In this document: positions 55,725 to 63,911 of the stretch, in pieces | Position numbering within the stretch: the stretch's first letter is position 1 | How the letters are laid out: the number at the start of each line of letters is the position of its first letter | NCBI GenBank assembly: GCA_052387955.1 | Contig: JBQTIQ010000011.1 | Location: 5,326-69,325 of the forward strand | Direction of reading: 5' to 3' | Length of the DNA: 64,000 nucleotides | DNA from: JBQTIQ01 sp052387955 | GTDB lineage: Bacteria; Actinomycetota; Acidimicrobiia; Acidimicrobiales; JACDCH01 | The notes under the pieces: generated by a model | What the model saw: only the letters and a program-made list of their open reading frames with translations | The model's database searches: none | Told to the model about the DNA's origin: nothing | Translations under genes and position numbers: made by a program

Positions 55725-55730
55725 AGGGTA
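55725..55730 (-). promoter_or_regulatory. -10 box TACCCT of the Cys-rich lipoprotein gene (leaderless)
   Basis: TACCCT on the minus strand ends 8 nt before the ATG at 55716. Confidence 0.5.
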
Positions 55731-55843
55731 GACCGGCGGCAGGTCTGCGCTCCGAGAAAGGCGCCCGGGCCCAGCCGAGGGCGACGGTCCGTGGTGCCAC
55801 CCGCTCTCACCGGCGGAAGGAACCGGTCGCCAGGGCCAGCGAA

Positions 55844-57496
55844 CTACCCGCCGGCGTACGGCACCGGGCCCGGCGGCGAGCCCGAGAGGGCCGCGACGGC
55901 CGTCTGGACCGGGCCACCCATGTCGGTACCGTCACCCCCCTCGCCGCCGGCGCACCGGCGGCCAGCAGCCGGCAGCCGCGCGGGCCGGGGGCGGGCCCGG
56001 ACCGAACGGTCCCGCCCCGAGCGCTTGGCCTCGTACAGCGCCTCGTCGGCCCGGGTGAGCAGGGCGACGGGGTCGGAGGCGTTGGTCGGGTAGGTGGCCA
56101 CGCCCGCGCTGACGGTCACCGGGGTCACCGCAGCGCGGGCGATGGCGGCCCGCAGGCGTTCGGCGGTGGCCCAGGCGTCGACGCTGGCGCAGCCGGGTAG
56201 CAGGATCGCCAACTCCTCACCCCCGTAGCGGGCGGGTACGTCGACGGCTCGGGCGACGGCCATGACCGCCGTCCCCGCCGCCCGCAGCACGGCATCGCCG
56301 GCCTGATGGCCGAACGTGTCGTTGACGACCTTGAAGTTGTCGATGTCGAGCAGCACCAGGCTGAGCGGGCGCCGGTCCCGCTGGGCGCGGGCGACCAACA
56401 GCACGAGTTGCTCGTCGAAGACCCGGCGGTTGGCCAGTCCGGTCAACGAGTCGCGGGTGGCCAGGCGTGCGACCTCGACGGCCAGGCGGGCCCGCTCGAT
56501 CTCCAGTGCGGCCCGGGCCACAGCCGCCTCGGCGGTGGCCAGCGTGTTGGCCCGGAGGGGCTCCAGGCGCCGGTTGGGCCACTCCGCCACGACCGCCAGC
56601 CGGTACGTGCCCGGTTGCGCCAGCACGACGACGTCACGGGCTCCGGGCAGCACACGGGCAATGACGGGCGCCGCGGCGGCGTCGACACGGCGGAGTAGGA
56701 GAGGCTGGCGCGCCTCCTCCCAGGCCCGCTCGAGCACGGCGTCCACCATGCCGGCGCCCTCGAAGCCGGAGACGCTCTCGCCCTCGCCGACAGCTCCCCA
56801 CCACCGGCCGGGGCCGTCGACGACGACGGCGACGCGGCCGAAGCCCAGTCGGGTCGACATCGTGCGGGCCAACGCGCCGACGATGTCACCGCAGCTGCCG
56901 GCGCAGTCGAGGAGGAGGCCCAAGTCGGCCAGCGAGCGCAGCGATTCGGCGCCGCGACGGAGGGCGTGCTCGTTGAGGGCGGCAAAGGCGGCGACACCGA
57001 CGGCCACCACCACGTAGCCGAGGGCGTTCGCAGCCACCGACGACAGGTCCACCCCGGTGCCGCCCGGCGAACGCCCGTTGAGGGCGAGGACGGTGGCGGC
57101 GAAGAGCAGTCCCCCGTGCCACAACGACACCTTGAGCCCGGTCCGGTAGCTGACCAGGACGGTGGCCGCGGTGAGGTGCAGGAAGACGAGGAAGACGATC
57201 GGGCTGCGGTCGCGCCCGGTGAAGTCGACGGCGACGGCCAGCATCACCGCATCGACCAGCAACAGGGCGGTGACCACCCGGGCCGAGCGCGGGCACAGCC
57301 GTCGGCGAGCAGCTTCGGTGGCGGTGGTCCCGCACAGGTACCCCAGCGCCAAGCCGGCCAGTTCCGCCCGGTGCACGACTTCGGGGAGCCGGGTGGCGGC
57401 GATGCAGACGGCGACGGTGATCACGACGCGCACCGCGTGCACCATCAACAAGCGGTCAAAGCGGTAGCCCGACAGCCAACCCGACCCGATCGTCAC
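55844..57496 (-). CDS. Membrane diguanylate cyclase (GGDEF)
   Basis: A 550-residue protein. About six membrane helices (1-185) are followed by a GAF-like region (about 195-330) and a GGDEF domain (about 350-505). The active-site loop is RYGGEELAILLPG, a functional GGEEL variant. RAVD five residues before it is the RxxD inhibitory site, so product inhibition is expected. LLDIDNFKVVNDTFGHQ binds metal and GTP. A Pro/Gly-rich tail ends the protein. It should make cyclic di-GMP. GTG 57496 overlaps the stop of the upstream gene (GTGA). Confidence 0.92.
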   Translation of the reverse strand: MTIGSGWLSGYRFDRLLMVHAVRVVITVAVCIAATRLPEVVHRAELAGLALGYLCGTTATEAARRRLCPRSARVVTALLLVDAVMLAVAVDFTGRDRSPIVFLVFLHLTAATVLVSYRTGLKVSLWHGGLLFAATVLALNGRSPGGTGVDLSSVAANALGYVVVAVGVAAFAALNEHALRRGAESLRSLADLGLLLDCAGSCGDIVGALARTMSTRLGFGRVAVVVDGPGRWWGAVGEGESVSGFEGAGMVDAVLERAWEEARQPLLLRRVDAAAAPVIARVLPGARDVVVLAQPGTYRLAVVAEWPNRRLEPLRANTLATAEAAVARAALEIERARLAVEVARLATRDSLTGLANRRVFDEQLVLLVARAQRDRRPLSLVLLDIDNFKVVNDTFGHQAGDAVLRAAGTAVMAVARAVDVPARYGGEELAILLPGCASVDAWATAERLRAAIARAAVTPVTVSAGVATYPTNASDPVALLTRADEALYEAKRSGRDRSVRARPRPARLPAAGRRCAGGEGGDGTDMGGPVQTAVAALSGSPPGPVPYAGG

Positions 57497-58215
57497 CGGA
57501 ACCGGACCACGTCTTCCTGCTCGTCGGTCAGCGCCCGACGAAGGCGCCGGTCGCCGCCGCCGCCGGCGCCTTGGAACATCAGCAGGAGACCGACGACGGC
57601 GGCGCCGGCGATCGGGTTCCGGAACGACGACACGGTCTCGCGCACGGCCTCGAACGCGGGCAGGGCGGGCGTGGGGGCCTCGTCCGTCGTCGGCTGGTCG
57701 ACCGGGCCATGGGCCTCGACCAGGGCTCGGGGCGGCTCCGGCTCGGTGACGCTGCCGTCGACGGGACGGTCGGCCACGGCCGTCCCTTCCTCGTCAGGCA
57801 CCGCGGGACCAGGCGCCGGCGTCGGCACGGGGGCCCCGGGTAGGGCCAGGGGCAGGTGGAGACCGGGCAGCTCGATCGGCGGGACGTCGATCGGGGGGAC
57901 CTCGATCGGGGCGAGCCCGATCGGAGGGACGTCGAGGACCAGCGGAGGGACCCTCACCGGGGGCAGACCGAGGACGGGCAGGGCGATCGGCCCCAGCAAC
58001 GAGCCCAGGTCCAGCGGCGGCAGGTCGATCGCGGGGACGCCCACCGGCACCGTGGTCGGTGGCACGGCGATCGCCACCGGGCCCAACGCGCTCGACTGGG
58101 CCGAGGCAGCTCCGGCTGTGACCACGCCGGCGCCGATCCCGATCGCCGTCACCATCAGCCCGACCAGCACCGCAGAACATCGACGCCTGGCGGGCGTCGT
58201 GATCTTCAAGGCCAC
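57493..58215 (-). CDS. Exported proline-rich protein
   Basis: A 240-residue protein with a signal peptide (CSAVLVGLMVTAIGIGAGVV, cleavage near ASA). It then carries repeated short units rich in Leu, Pro and Ile (PPIGLAPIEVPPIDVPPIE) and a Pro/Glu section. It ends with one membrane helix (IAGAAVVGLLLMFQG) and a basic tail. No enzymatic domain is visible; it may be a wall or envelope protein. It is translationally coupled to the diguanylate cyclase. GTG 58215 is chosen because it starts the signal peptide. Confidence 0.6.
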   Translation of the reverse strand: MALKITTPARRRCSAVLVGLMVTAIGIGAGVVTAGAASAQSSALGPVAIAVPPTTVPVGVPAIDLPPLDLGSLLGPIALPVLGLPPVRVPPLVLDVPPIGLAPIEVPPIDVPPIELPGLHLPLALPGAPVPTPAPGPAVPDEEGTAVADRPVDGSVTEPEPPRALVEAHGPVDQPTTDEAPTPALPAFEAVRETVSSFRNPIAGAAVVGLLLMFQGAGGGGDRRLRRALTDEQEDVVRFR

Positions 58216-58393
58216 GGGTGCATCATCGACCGCCGGATGCCCGAACGTGAGCGCTCGTCTCCGGTACCGCCTCGTCCCGGCACGGTCGGGAGCCGGTCCA
58301 CCCAACGGGGCCGACGCTCAACCCGGGCGCGGGACCGATGGCAGGATGCATCCTCCGGGAACCGCGACGCGGGGGTGAGCCGTCGAATGGCCA

Positions 58394-59359
58394 CTGAAAC
58401 GGACGAGTGCCCATCTCATCGTCCTCCTGCTCGGCGCCGTCGTGACCGTCGCCTGCAGGTCGGACTCGGGTACCACCACGGTGGCCGGCGACTCCTCGGC
58501 GTCGGCGAGCACCAGCCCCACCAGCACGACCAGTCCCGCCAGCGAGCCGGGACAACCGGCCTCCACGGTCCCAGCGGACGGGCCGACGACCGGCGGCCCG
58601 GTGCCCGGCGAGCCGACCACCACCCCCCTGGTACCGCCGACGACGGCCGGTGAGCTGGTCATCCAGGTCCGAGAGGAGGGCGGGTTCGTGCCAGTCGAGT
58701 TCCTCGCCCGCCGCCTGCCGGTCGTATCGGTCTACGCCGACGGCAGGGTGATCACCCAGGGGGCGCAGATCCTCATCTATCCGAGGCCAGCGCTGCCATC
58801 GGTACAGGTCCGCTCGGCGCCGAGCGACGAGCTCGCGTGGGCCCTGGCCGACGCCCGGGCTGCGAGCGCCGGCGCCGGCGACACCGGCTTCCCGCCCGTC
58901 GCCGACGTGCCCGACACGGTCTTCGAGGTCGTGGACGCCAACGGCGGGCGCTCCACCGTGCGGGTGGCGGCGCTCGGTTTCGACAGCGCCGGCCTGACGC
59001 CCCAACAGGTCGCCGCCCGCCGTGCCCTGGCCGACGTCCGAGACCGGTTGGTCAACCTCGGCGGCCCCGATTCGCAGATGTACACGGCCAGCTCGCTGAG
59101 TGCCTTCGCCAGCGCCTACGGGGGCAGAGGCGGAGAACCAGCCCCCAACGAGCTCGACTGGCCGCTGGCCCCGATCGCTCCTGGCGGTCCCGATGGGTTG
59201 CCGGTGTGCATCCCGGTAACCGGGGCCGACACCGCCACGGTGCTGTCGGCGCTCGGCCAGGCCACCGAGATCACCCGGTGGCGCAGCGGCGGGCAGGTGT
59301 GGTCCATCGCCTTCCGGCCGGTACTGCCCCACGAGGCCCCGTGCCCCTTGGCCCGGTGA
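58394..59359 (+). CDS. Lipoprotein with probable CTG start
   Basis: A roughly 321-residue exported protein. In this frame the sequence KRTSAHLIVLLLGAVVTVAC is a textbook lipoprotein signal with lipobox VTVAC. The only ATG/GTG/TTG available after the preceding in-frame stop is GTG 58442, inside the signal and too late to export it. CTG 58394 would give the complete signal. A Ser/Thr/Pro linker (25-75) leads to a domain of about 240 residues with no recognised family, ending in HEAPCPLAR. A Cys pair may form a disulfide. A sequence error or frameshift from ATG 58387 is the alternative. Confidence 0.55.
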   Translation: MKRTSAHLIVLLLGAVVTVACRSDSGTTTVAGDSSASASTSPTSTTSPASEPGQPASTVPADGPTTGGPVPGEPTTTPLVPPTTAGELVIQVREEGGFVPVEFLARRLPVVSVYADGRVITQGAQILIYPRPALPSVQVRSAPSDELAWALADARAASAGAGDTGFPPVADVPDTVFEVVDANGGRSTVRVAALGFDSAGLTPQQVAARRALADVRDRLVNLGGPDSQMYTASSLSAFASAYGGRGGEPAPNELDWPLAPIAPGGPDGLPVCIPVTGADTATVLSALGQATEITRWRSGGQVWSIAFRPVLPHEAPCPLAR

Positions 59360-59683
59360 GCATCGCCCGACGCTGCCAACAGCCGACTAGAGGCCTTCTC
59401 CGATGAGGTCACGAAGCGCAGCCACCTCGGCCGCGGCCGCGGCCCGCCCCTTGGTCTTGGGGTTAGACCCAGGTACGGGGCGTCCTCGCTTCGAACACCT
59501 TGTCGATGCGGACCAGACCGGCGGCCTCAACACCGCCAGGAGCGGGACAGCCGTCGGACGGCACGTCGTTCGTCGGCGACTTGCGGGCTCAGGGCACCGC
59601 CTCTACCCTCCCGGGTCCCACCCGGCCCGGACAAGCGTGCCTGGTGGGGACCACCAGGGCTTCGGCCCGTGTGGCGGAACCAA
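59360..59683. other. Gap of 320 bp before the tRNA pair
   Basis: No firm gene. The minus strand has one possible small ORF (listed separately). Upstream of tRNA-Asp the sequence is G+C-rich with short inverted repeats such as GGTGGGGACCACC (59643-59655) and no clear promoter. Confidence 0.4.
59387..59533 (-). CDS. Possible 48-residue basic protein
   Basis: A short frame from GTG 59533 to TAG 59387. The second half, with PGSNPKTKGRAAAAAEVAAL, has a natural-looking basic and then helical composition, but no family is recognised and no ribosome binding site is clear. Listed only because the gap is otherwise empty. Confidence 0.2.
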   Translation of the reverse strand: MLRPPVWSASTRCSKRGRPVPGSNPKTKGRAAAAAEVAALRDLIGEGL

Positions 59684-59758
59684 GGTCCCGTGGTGCAGTT
59701 TGGAGTGCACGCCGGCCTGTCAAGCCGGAGGTCGCGGGTTCAAATCCCGTCGGGACCG
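59684..59758 (+). tRNA. tRNA-Asp (GUC)
   Basis: Acceptor GGTCCCG/CGGGACC, anticodon arm CCGGC-CTGTCAA-GCCGG (anticodon GTC), T arm with loop TTCAAAT and discriminator G at 59758. CCA is not encoded. A perfect 16-bp palindrome GGGGTGCATGCACCCC follows at 59764-59779. Confidence 0.95.
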
Positions 59759-59763
59759 CGGAG

Positions 59764-59779
59764 GGGGTGCATGCACCCC
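59764..59779. terminator. Palindrome between tRNA-Asp and tRNA-Phe
   Basis: GGGGTGCATGCACCCC, a perfect 16-bp palindrome in the 31-bp spacer between the two tRNAs. It may guide processing or terminate the first transcript. Confidence 0.45.
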
Positions 59780-59789
59780 GTCCACCCTT

Positions 59790-59862
59790 GGTCGGGTAGC
59801 TCAGTAGGCAGAGCATCCGCCTGAAAAGCGGAAGGTCACCGGATCGACGCCGGTCCCGACCA
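59790..59862 (+). tRNA. tRNA-Phe (GAA), probable attachment site
   Basis: Acceptor GGTCGGG/CCCGACC, D arm GCTC/GAGC, anticodon arm CCGC-CTGAAAA-GCGG (anticodon GAA), discriminator A at 59862. CCA is not encoded. The T loop is ATCGACG instead of the near-universal TTCGANN, so position 54 is A. The gene borders a block with integrase and relaxase genes, so its 3' end is a likely integration site. Confidence 0.92.
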
Positions 59863-60048
59863 CCCAAGAAGGCCCTGGTCAGAGGCTCGGAAGCGAAAGC
59901 GACCGGGCCTCTGTCGCGTCTCCATCCCGCGAGCATCCCGCGGGCGGATCGGTTCGCTCGAGGTCTCGCCGCTGTGGAGTCGATCAGTTGTCACGCACCG
60001 TGATGCCACCGATCGATCCGCGGGTAGCCGCCCAAGACAACGATTCCC
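59863..60048. other. Putative left junction of an integrative element
   Basis: Non-coding. It contains inverted repeats AGGCCC/GGGCCT (59870-59875 and 59905-59910) and CCCGCG/CGCGGG (59926-59931, 59939-59944). If an element integrated into tRNA-Phe, the left attachment site would lie here or in the tRNA 3' half; the matching right copy would be outside the window. Confidence 0.35.
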
Positions 60049-60882
60049 CTACTGCGCGACAGCGGCGAGTCGAAGGCGCGCGGCGTCCGCCCACGGTGTC
60101 GAGAGCACCGATCCGAGCGTCTGCGCGGCATCGCGGCCGGCGTCTTCGAGGAGGTCGGCTGTGGCGAGCGCAGCCCGGAGGACCTCGCCGCGTTGTCTCG
60201 GCAACGAGTACGTCGCGCCGAGGCGCTCGGGAAGCCGATACGGCGGGAAGTCGAGCAGGCTCACGAGTCCGAACGACGGGAACGGCGTTCGCTCACCGAC
60301 GGCGTACAGCCGCAGCGCCTGCTGCCGAGCCTCCACGAGTCGCTCGACAGCCTCGAAGACCGATTCGCGACGGAGGTATTTCGCGACGTCGCTGAGCGCC
60401 CACCACCCGAGCATGAGCCACTCCCGAGCGACGTCGGGCGTGGGGACGTCCTCGACAGGAGGCGTCCAGGGCGACTCAAGGCGGCCGTCCTTGTCGACAA
60501 CCGCAACTGCGCCGGTCGGGAGACCGACACGACGTTCCGACGGCATGATCACGAGGTCGAGCTGCACCCCTTCTTCGAACTCCACGGCCAAGCGACGTAT
60601 GTCGATCGGCCATCCGGGCATGACTTGGAGGAGCACGTCGGTCGCGTGGCCAACCTCCGCGACGACTGCCAAACCAGCCGCGTCGAGATCGCTCACATGG
60701 AGCTCGCCGCCATAGCCGATGCCGGCGTCGACGTCGGAGAGCTCGTCGCCTCGCCCAGCTGCCAGGGAGCAGGACACCTCGAGCCACCGCCAGCGGGGCG
60801 ACCTCTGGACGAGACTCTCCAGCCGCTCGACGACCGCCGCTTGCAGCGGCAGATCGGCCCACGGCCACGCGCGCGCTGCCAT
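60049..60882 (-). CDS. Nucleotidyltransferase-fold protein
   Basis: A 277-residue protein with the Pol-beta-like nucleotidyltransferase motif: CSLAAGRGDELSDVDAGI carries the paired Asp (SDVD), and QLDLVIMP supplies the third. The usual GS dipeptide reads CS. The C-terminal half is helical, with RRESVFEAVERLVEARQQALRLY, similar to aminoglycoside adenylyltransferase-like and MNT-type proteins. Substrate unknown. It lies between tRNA-Phe and the integrase and is probably cargo of the element. Confidence 0.7.
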   Translation of the reverse strand: MAARAWPWADLPLQAAVVERLESLVQRSPRWRWLEVSCSLAAGRGDELSDVDAGIGYGGELHVSDLDAAGLAVVAEVGHATDVLLQVMPGWPIDIRRLAVEFEEGVQLDLVIMPSERRVGLPTGAVAVVDKDGRLESPWTPPVEDVPTPDVAREWLMLGWWALSDVAKYLRRESVFEAVERLVEARQQALRLYAVGERTPFPSFGLVSLLDFPPYRLPERLGATYSLPRQRGEVLRAALATADLLEDAGRDAAQTLGSVLSTPWADAARLRLAAVAQ

Positions 60883-61005
60883 GACGCCGATCCTTGCCGG
60901 TGAGGGACGTCGGCCTGGTTGCTACCACGTCGTCCGGCGCCCGCCCTGCGCCTCCAGCACCGCCACCGTGCTCGTTGAATGTGCGTCGGCTGTCAGACTG
61001 GAGCA

Positions 61006-61236
61006 ATGGCTGCCCCTGTCCGCGGCGCACTCCAGGGATCGGCGCGGGTCGTCGATCGGGCGTTGCGTGCCGTCGAGGACGGCGCGCACTCGCTGAGGCA
61101 GAGGCTGTTGGCTCGCGAGCTCGGTCGCACCACCCCCGCGGATCACTGGACACCGGTTGCACATGATGAGCCCGGCCTGAGCGCTGCGGACCTTCGCCGT
61201 CACGCTGCCGAGGTCCGCCGAGACACCAGCGGGTGA
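61006..61236 (+). CDS. Putative antitoxin-like small protein
   Basis: A 76-residue, mostly helical, charged protein with GGAG 3 nt upstream of the ATG. It overlaps the next gene by 4 bp (GTGA), the usual antitoxin-toxin arrangement. GLSAADLRRHAAEVRRDT at the C-terminus could be the toxin-binding helix. I recognise no family; the assignment rests on size, order and overlap. Confidence 0.4.
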   Translation: MAAPVRGALQGSARVVDRALRAVEDGAHSLRQRLLARELGRTTPADHWTPVAHDEPGLSAADLRRHAAEVRRDTSG

Positions 61237-61487
61237 GCTTCCGGCTCGTCGGAACCGAGCTGCTGTCACGCTGGTACGAGGCGGAGCCTGATCCAGAGCG
61301 TCATGCCCTGATGGATGAGTGGCTCGCGGACCTTCTCGACGCGCCATGGGCCCGGCCGCACGACGCGGTGCCGGGGCCGAACGCGCTGCTCCGAGTCGCG
61401 ATCGTCCCGGCAACGGGATGGGCCGTCGAGTTCCTCATCAACGATGCCGACCGTCAGGTCGAGCTCAAGGGCTTCCTGTCGCTCTGA
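61233..61487 (+). CDS. Putative RelE/ParE-like toxin
   Basis: An 84-residue protein beginning with GTG that overlaps the upstream stop codon. An N-terminal helix pair is followed by a beta-rich end (LLRVAIVPATGWAVEFLIND ... ELKGFLSL), the general layout of RelE/ParE toxins. The catalytic signature is not clear, so this is tentative. It lies in the mobile block and its end overlaps the integrase gene by 23 bp on the other strand. Confidence 0.4.
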   Translation: MSFRLVGTELLSRWYEAEPDPERHALMDEWLADLLDAPWARPHDAVPGPNALLRVAIVPATGWAVEFLINDADRQVELKGFLSL

Positions 61488-62616
61488 GCGCAGCGACCGA
61501 CGCTGACACCACCGGCTTCGCAGCCCGGGCGAGCACGTCCAGGCGGTCGGCGACGCCCTCGGCCTGGCCCGGCATGAGGTGTCCGTAGCGGTCGAGGGTG
61601 AGGGCTGCGGACGAGTGCCCGAGCATCCGCTGCAGGACCTTGACGTCAGCGCCGGCAGCGATGGCCAGTGAAGCGCAGGTGTGCCGCATGTCGTGGATTC
61701 GCAGCGGCGCGAGGCCAGCGGCCGCCACCGCTGGATTCCAGACCCGCTTGCGGAAGTTCTCGAGATGCAGGAAGCCACCCTCCGGCGCCGTGAACACGAG
61801 CGCGTCGACGCTGTGATCAGCCAGGCCGAGCAGGTGCTTCTCGAGCTCCTCGGCCACGACCCGGGGCAGGGCCACCGAGCGCCGGCCGGCGGCGCTCTTC
61901 GGAGGGGCGGTGAGGTAGCGACCGTCGATGTACTGCACCTGCTCGATGACGGTGACGGTCCGCCGCAGGAGATCCACGTTCGAACGCCGGAGCGCGATCA
62001 GCTCGCCGGCGCGGAGGCCCGAGTAGGCGGCGACGAGCACGAAGGCGCGGTAGCGGTCGTCGATGGTGCCGGCGAGCGTCGCGACCTCGTCCGGAGTCAG
62101 GAAGCGCACGGGCTCGAGCGCGGGCCTGGGAGGCTTGACGCCCTGCAGCGGATTGCGTCCGATCAGCTCGTCGTGGACTGCGGCCGACAACACGCGGTTG
62201 AGGGTGCGATAGGCCTGTGCCACGGTGCCCGCGGCGATCTTCCTCTGCCCGCGGCCGGTCTTCGCCGACACGTCCGACAGCCACGCCCGCAACAGCGAGG
62301 GCGTGAGCTTCGCTAGCTCGTACTCGCCCAGCGACGGAAGGATGTGGTTTCGCAGGTTGACGTCGTGCGCCTTCAGCGTCTTGGGGCGGAGATGGACGAC
62401 GGTGCGCTGCCACTCCGTCGCCCATGCGGTCAAGGTCACGCGCCCTGCGCGCGGATCGACCCAGACGCCCCGATCGATCGCGGTGTGATGGGCCCGCTCG
62501 AACCGCTCCGCCTCCTTCCTCGTTCGGAAGGTCCGCGAGCGCTCCTTCCCGTCGGTGCCTCGGACGCGGACGTCGTAGCGCGCCTCGCCGGCCTGCGTCA
62601 TGCGCTTCTCGATCAT
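61465..62616 (-). CDS. Tyrosine site-specific integrase
   Basis: A 383-residue phage-type integrase. An arm-binding N-terminus (YDVRVRGTDGKERSRTF) and SAM-like core-binding domain (about 60-160) precede the catalytic domain. That domain holds Arg in SGLRAGEL, His-x-x-Arg in IHDMRHT, His in LGHSS and the nucleophile Tyr in LDRYGHL. All catalytic residues are present. The ATG at 62616 overlaps the XRE regulator stop codon (ATGA). It probably integrates the element at tRNA-Phe 1.6 kb away; that link is inferred. Confidence 0.93.
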   Translation of the reverse strand: MIEKRMTQAGEARYDVRVRGTDGKERSRTFRTRKEAERFERAHHTAIDRGVWVDPRAGRVTLTAWATEWQRTVVHLRPKTLKAHDVNLRNHILPSLGEYELAKLTPSLLRAWLSDVSAKTGRGQRKIAAGTVAQAYRTLNRVLSAAVHDELIGRNPLQGVKPPRPALEPVRFLTPDEVATLAGTIDDRYRAFVLVAAYSGLRAGELIALRRSNVDLLRRTVTVIEQVQYIDGRYLTAPPKSAAGRRSVALPRVVAEELEKHLLGLADHSVDALVFTAPEGGFLHLENFRKRVWNPAVAAAGLAPLRIHDMRHTCASLAIAAGADVKVLQRMLGHSSAALTLDRYGHLMPGQAEGVADRLDVLARAAKPVVSASVAALRATGSP

Positions 62617-63290
62617 GTGCGCTGCTCCTTCTGTCGCCGAGTGCCGGCCCGACTCGGCTCGGGTTGCTGCTGGTCGCCGGGTTCGGGTTGGTCGAGGTCG
62701 TCGAGGATCGTGGTGAGCCGTTGGAGGACGTCTCGTGCGGCGTCGATGTCGCCGAGCTGCTCGCGGAGCAGCAGGCCGGCCCGCAGCGCGGCGGGGCCGG
62801 CGAGGCGGGGGTGGACGTCGTCCTGAGTGCGGCCGAGGACCTCCATCGTGCCGTCGGGTTGGAGGCGAACCCGGTGGCCGGGCGAGGGCCAGCTGTGAAG
62901 GTACTGCTCCCACTCGGCGAGGTTCTCAGGGGTGCCGATGACCACGTCGAACAGCTCGACTGGCTCGAGACCGTCGGGGTGGTCGGGGGTGGCGACGAGA
63001 TGGTTGTCCCACGCCGAGGGTGGGGTGAGGAACCACCCGATGGGCAGGCCGAAGGCGCGGGCGAAGGCGACGAGCTCGTCGGCGGTGACCTCTCGGATGC
63101 GGTTGCCGTCGACGGACCGCTCGATGGCCGACCAGCTGGCGGCCGAGAGCCTCGCTCCGAGGTAGGGGGCACAGGTCTCGGCGGCCTGGTCTTGGGTCCA
63201 GCCGCGCAGCAGGCGCGCCTTGGCGAGGTTGTGGGCGACGATCTGGTTCGGCGTCCAGGTGGGGACCGGGGGTTGCTTGCGGCGGGCCAT
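62613..63290 (-). CDS. XRE-family regulator of the mobile element
   Basis: A 225-residue protein with an N-terminal Cro/CI-type HTH (about 15-75: ARLLRGWTQDQAAETC ... SAASWSAIERSVDGN) and a helical C-terminal domain of unknown type. It is co-transcribed with the integrase (ATGA overlap) and divergent from the excisionase-like gene; CAACGGT inverted repeats in the gap are likely operator sites. It may control integration and transfer, as in other actinobacterial ICEs. Confidence 0.82.
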   Translation of the reverse strand: MARRKQPPVPTWTPNQIVAHNLAKARLLRGWTQDQAAETCAPYLGARLSAASWSAIERSVDGNRIREVTADELVAFARAFGLPIGWFLTPPSAWDNHLVATPDHPDGLEPVELFDVVIGTPENLAEWEQYLHSWPSPGHRVRLQPDGTMEVLGRTQDDVHPRLAGPAALRAGLLLREQLGDIDAARDVLQRLTTILDDLDQPEPGDQQQPEPSRAGTRRQKEQRT

Positions 63291-63305
63291 GGCTGCAGTC
63301 TTTCT

Positions 63306-63339
63306 CAACGGTCCGACGTGATTTCCAACAGCACCGTTG
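63306..63339. promoter_or_regulatory. Operator-like inverted repeat of the mobile element
   Basis: CAACGGT (63306-63312) and ACCGTTG (63333-63339) form a perfect 7-bp inverted repeat separated by 20 bp, 16 bp upstream of the XRE start codon. It would suit a dimer of the XRE regulator acting on the divergent promoters. Confidence 0.5.
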
Positions 63340-63417
63340 CAGGCTAGCTCACACGGATGTAATCTGTCTGGCCCCAGAGGCTTCAGCGGTGTCGTTGAGC
63401 AGCGGGAGGAGCGGCCG

Positions 63418-63774
63418 GTGGCGGAGCGGAACGAGTATCTGACCGCCGAGGAGGTCATGGAGCACCTCAAGCTCGGGCGCACCTTCGTCTACGAGCAGGC
63501 GCGTCTCTACCTCGCAACCAAGGGCGCCGAGGGGCTGCCGTGCCGGCGCTTCGGGCGCCTCTTGCGGTTCCCGCTCGCGGACATCGAGGCCCACGGTCGC
63601 CCGACCGGCGACGCGCGGGTCGTCGAGCTCGACACCCGCCGGCGCCCGCACTCTCCGGCGCCAGCGAAGCCCGCGCCCGCGAAGCCCGCTCCCGCGGAAC
63701 CTGGCCGTCGACGCACTCCCAGGCGTCGCGCCACCGGCACCGAGCACCAGTCCACCCTTCCCTTCACGGACTGA
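63418..63774 (+). CDS. Excisionase-like MerR/HTH_17 protein
   Basis: A 118-residue protein. YLTAEEVMEHLKLGRTFVYEQA and CRRFGRLLRFPLADIEAH form the HTH_17 excisionase/BldC fold. The last 45 residues are a basic Pro/Ala-rich tail with a repeated PAPAK unit. GTG 63418 follows GGGAGGAG. It is expected to bind the attachment site and favour excision. The relaxase gene follows. Confidence 0.82.
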   Translation: MAERNEYLTAEEVMEHLKLGRTFVYEQARLYLATKGAEGLPCRRFGRLLRFPLADIEAHGRPTGDARVVELDTRRRPHSPAPAKPAPAKPAPAEPGRRRTPRRRATGTEHQSTLPFTD

Positions 63775-63911
63775 CCGACCTCGATGCCCGCACTCACAGA
63801 ATCGCTCGCGAACCCGACCAAGAACTCCGACGCACTTGCACCTGCCGTGCCGTGCCGCCCCGTGCGCCGGGCGGGACACCGGGCGGGAGCAATCGCGGGA
63901 GCGGGGCCGGG
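63775..63911 (+). other. Gap between the excisionase-like gene and the relaxase gene
   Basis: A possible 44-codon frame runs from ATG 63784 to TGA 63918 and overlaps the relaxase start, but it has no recognised motif. Otherwise short GCCGTGCCGTGCC direct repeats (about 63846-63858) are seen. Confidence 0.3.
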
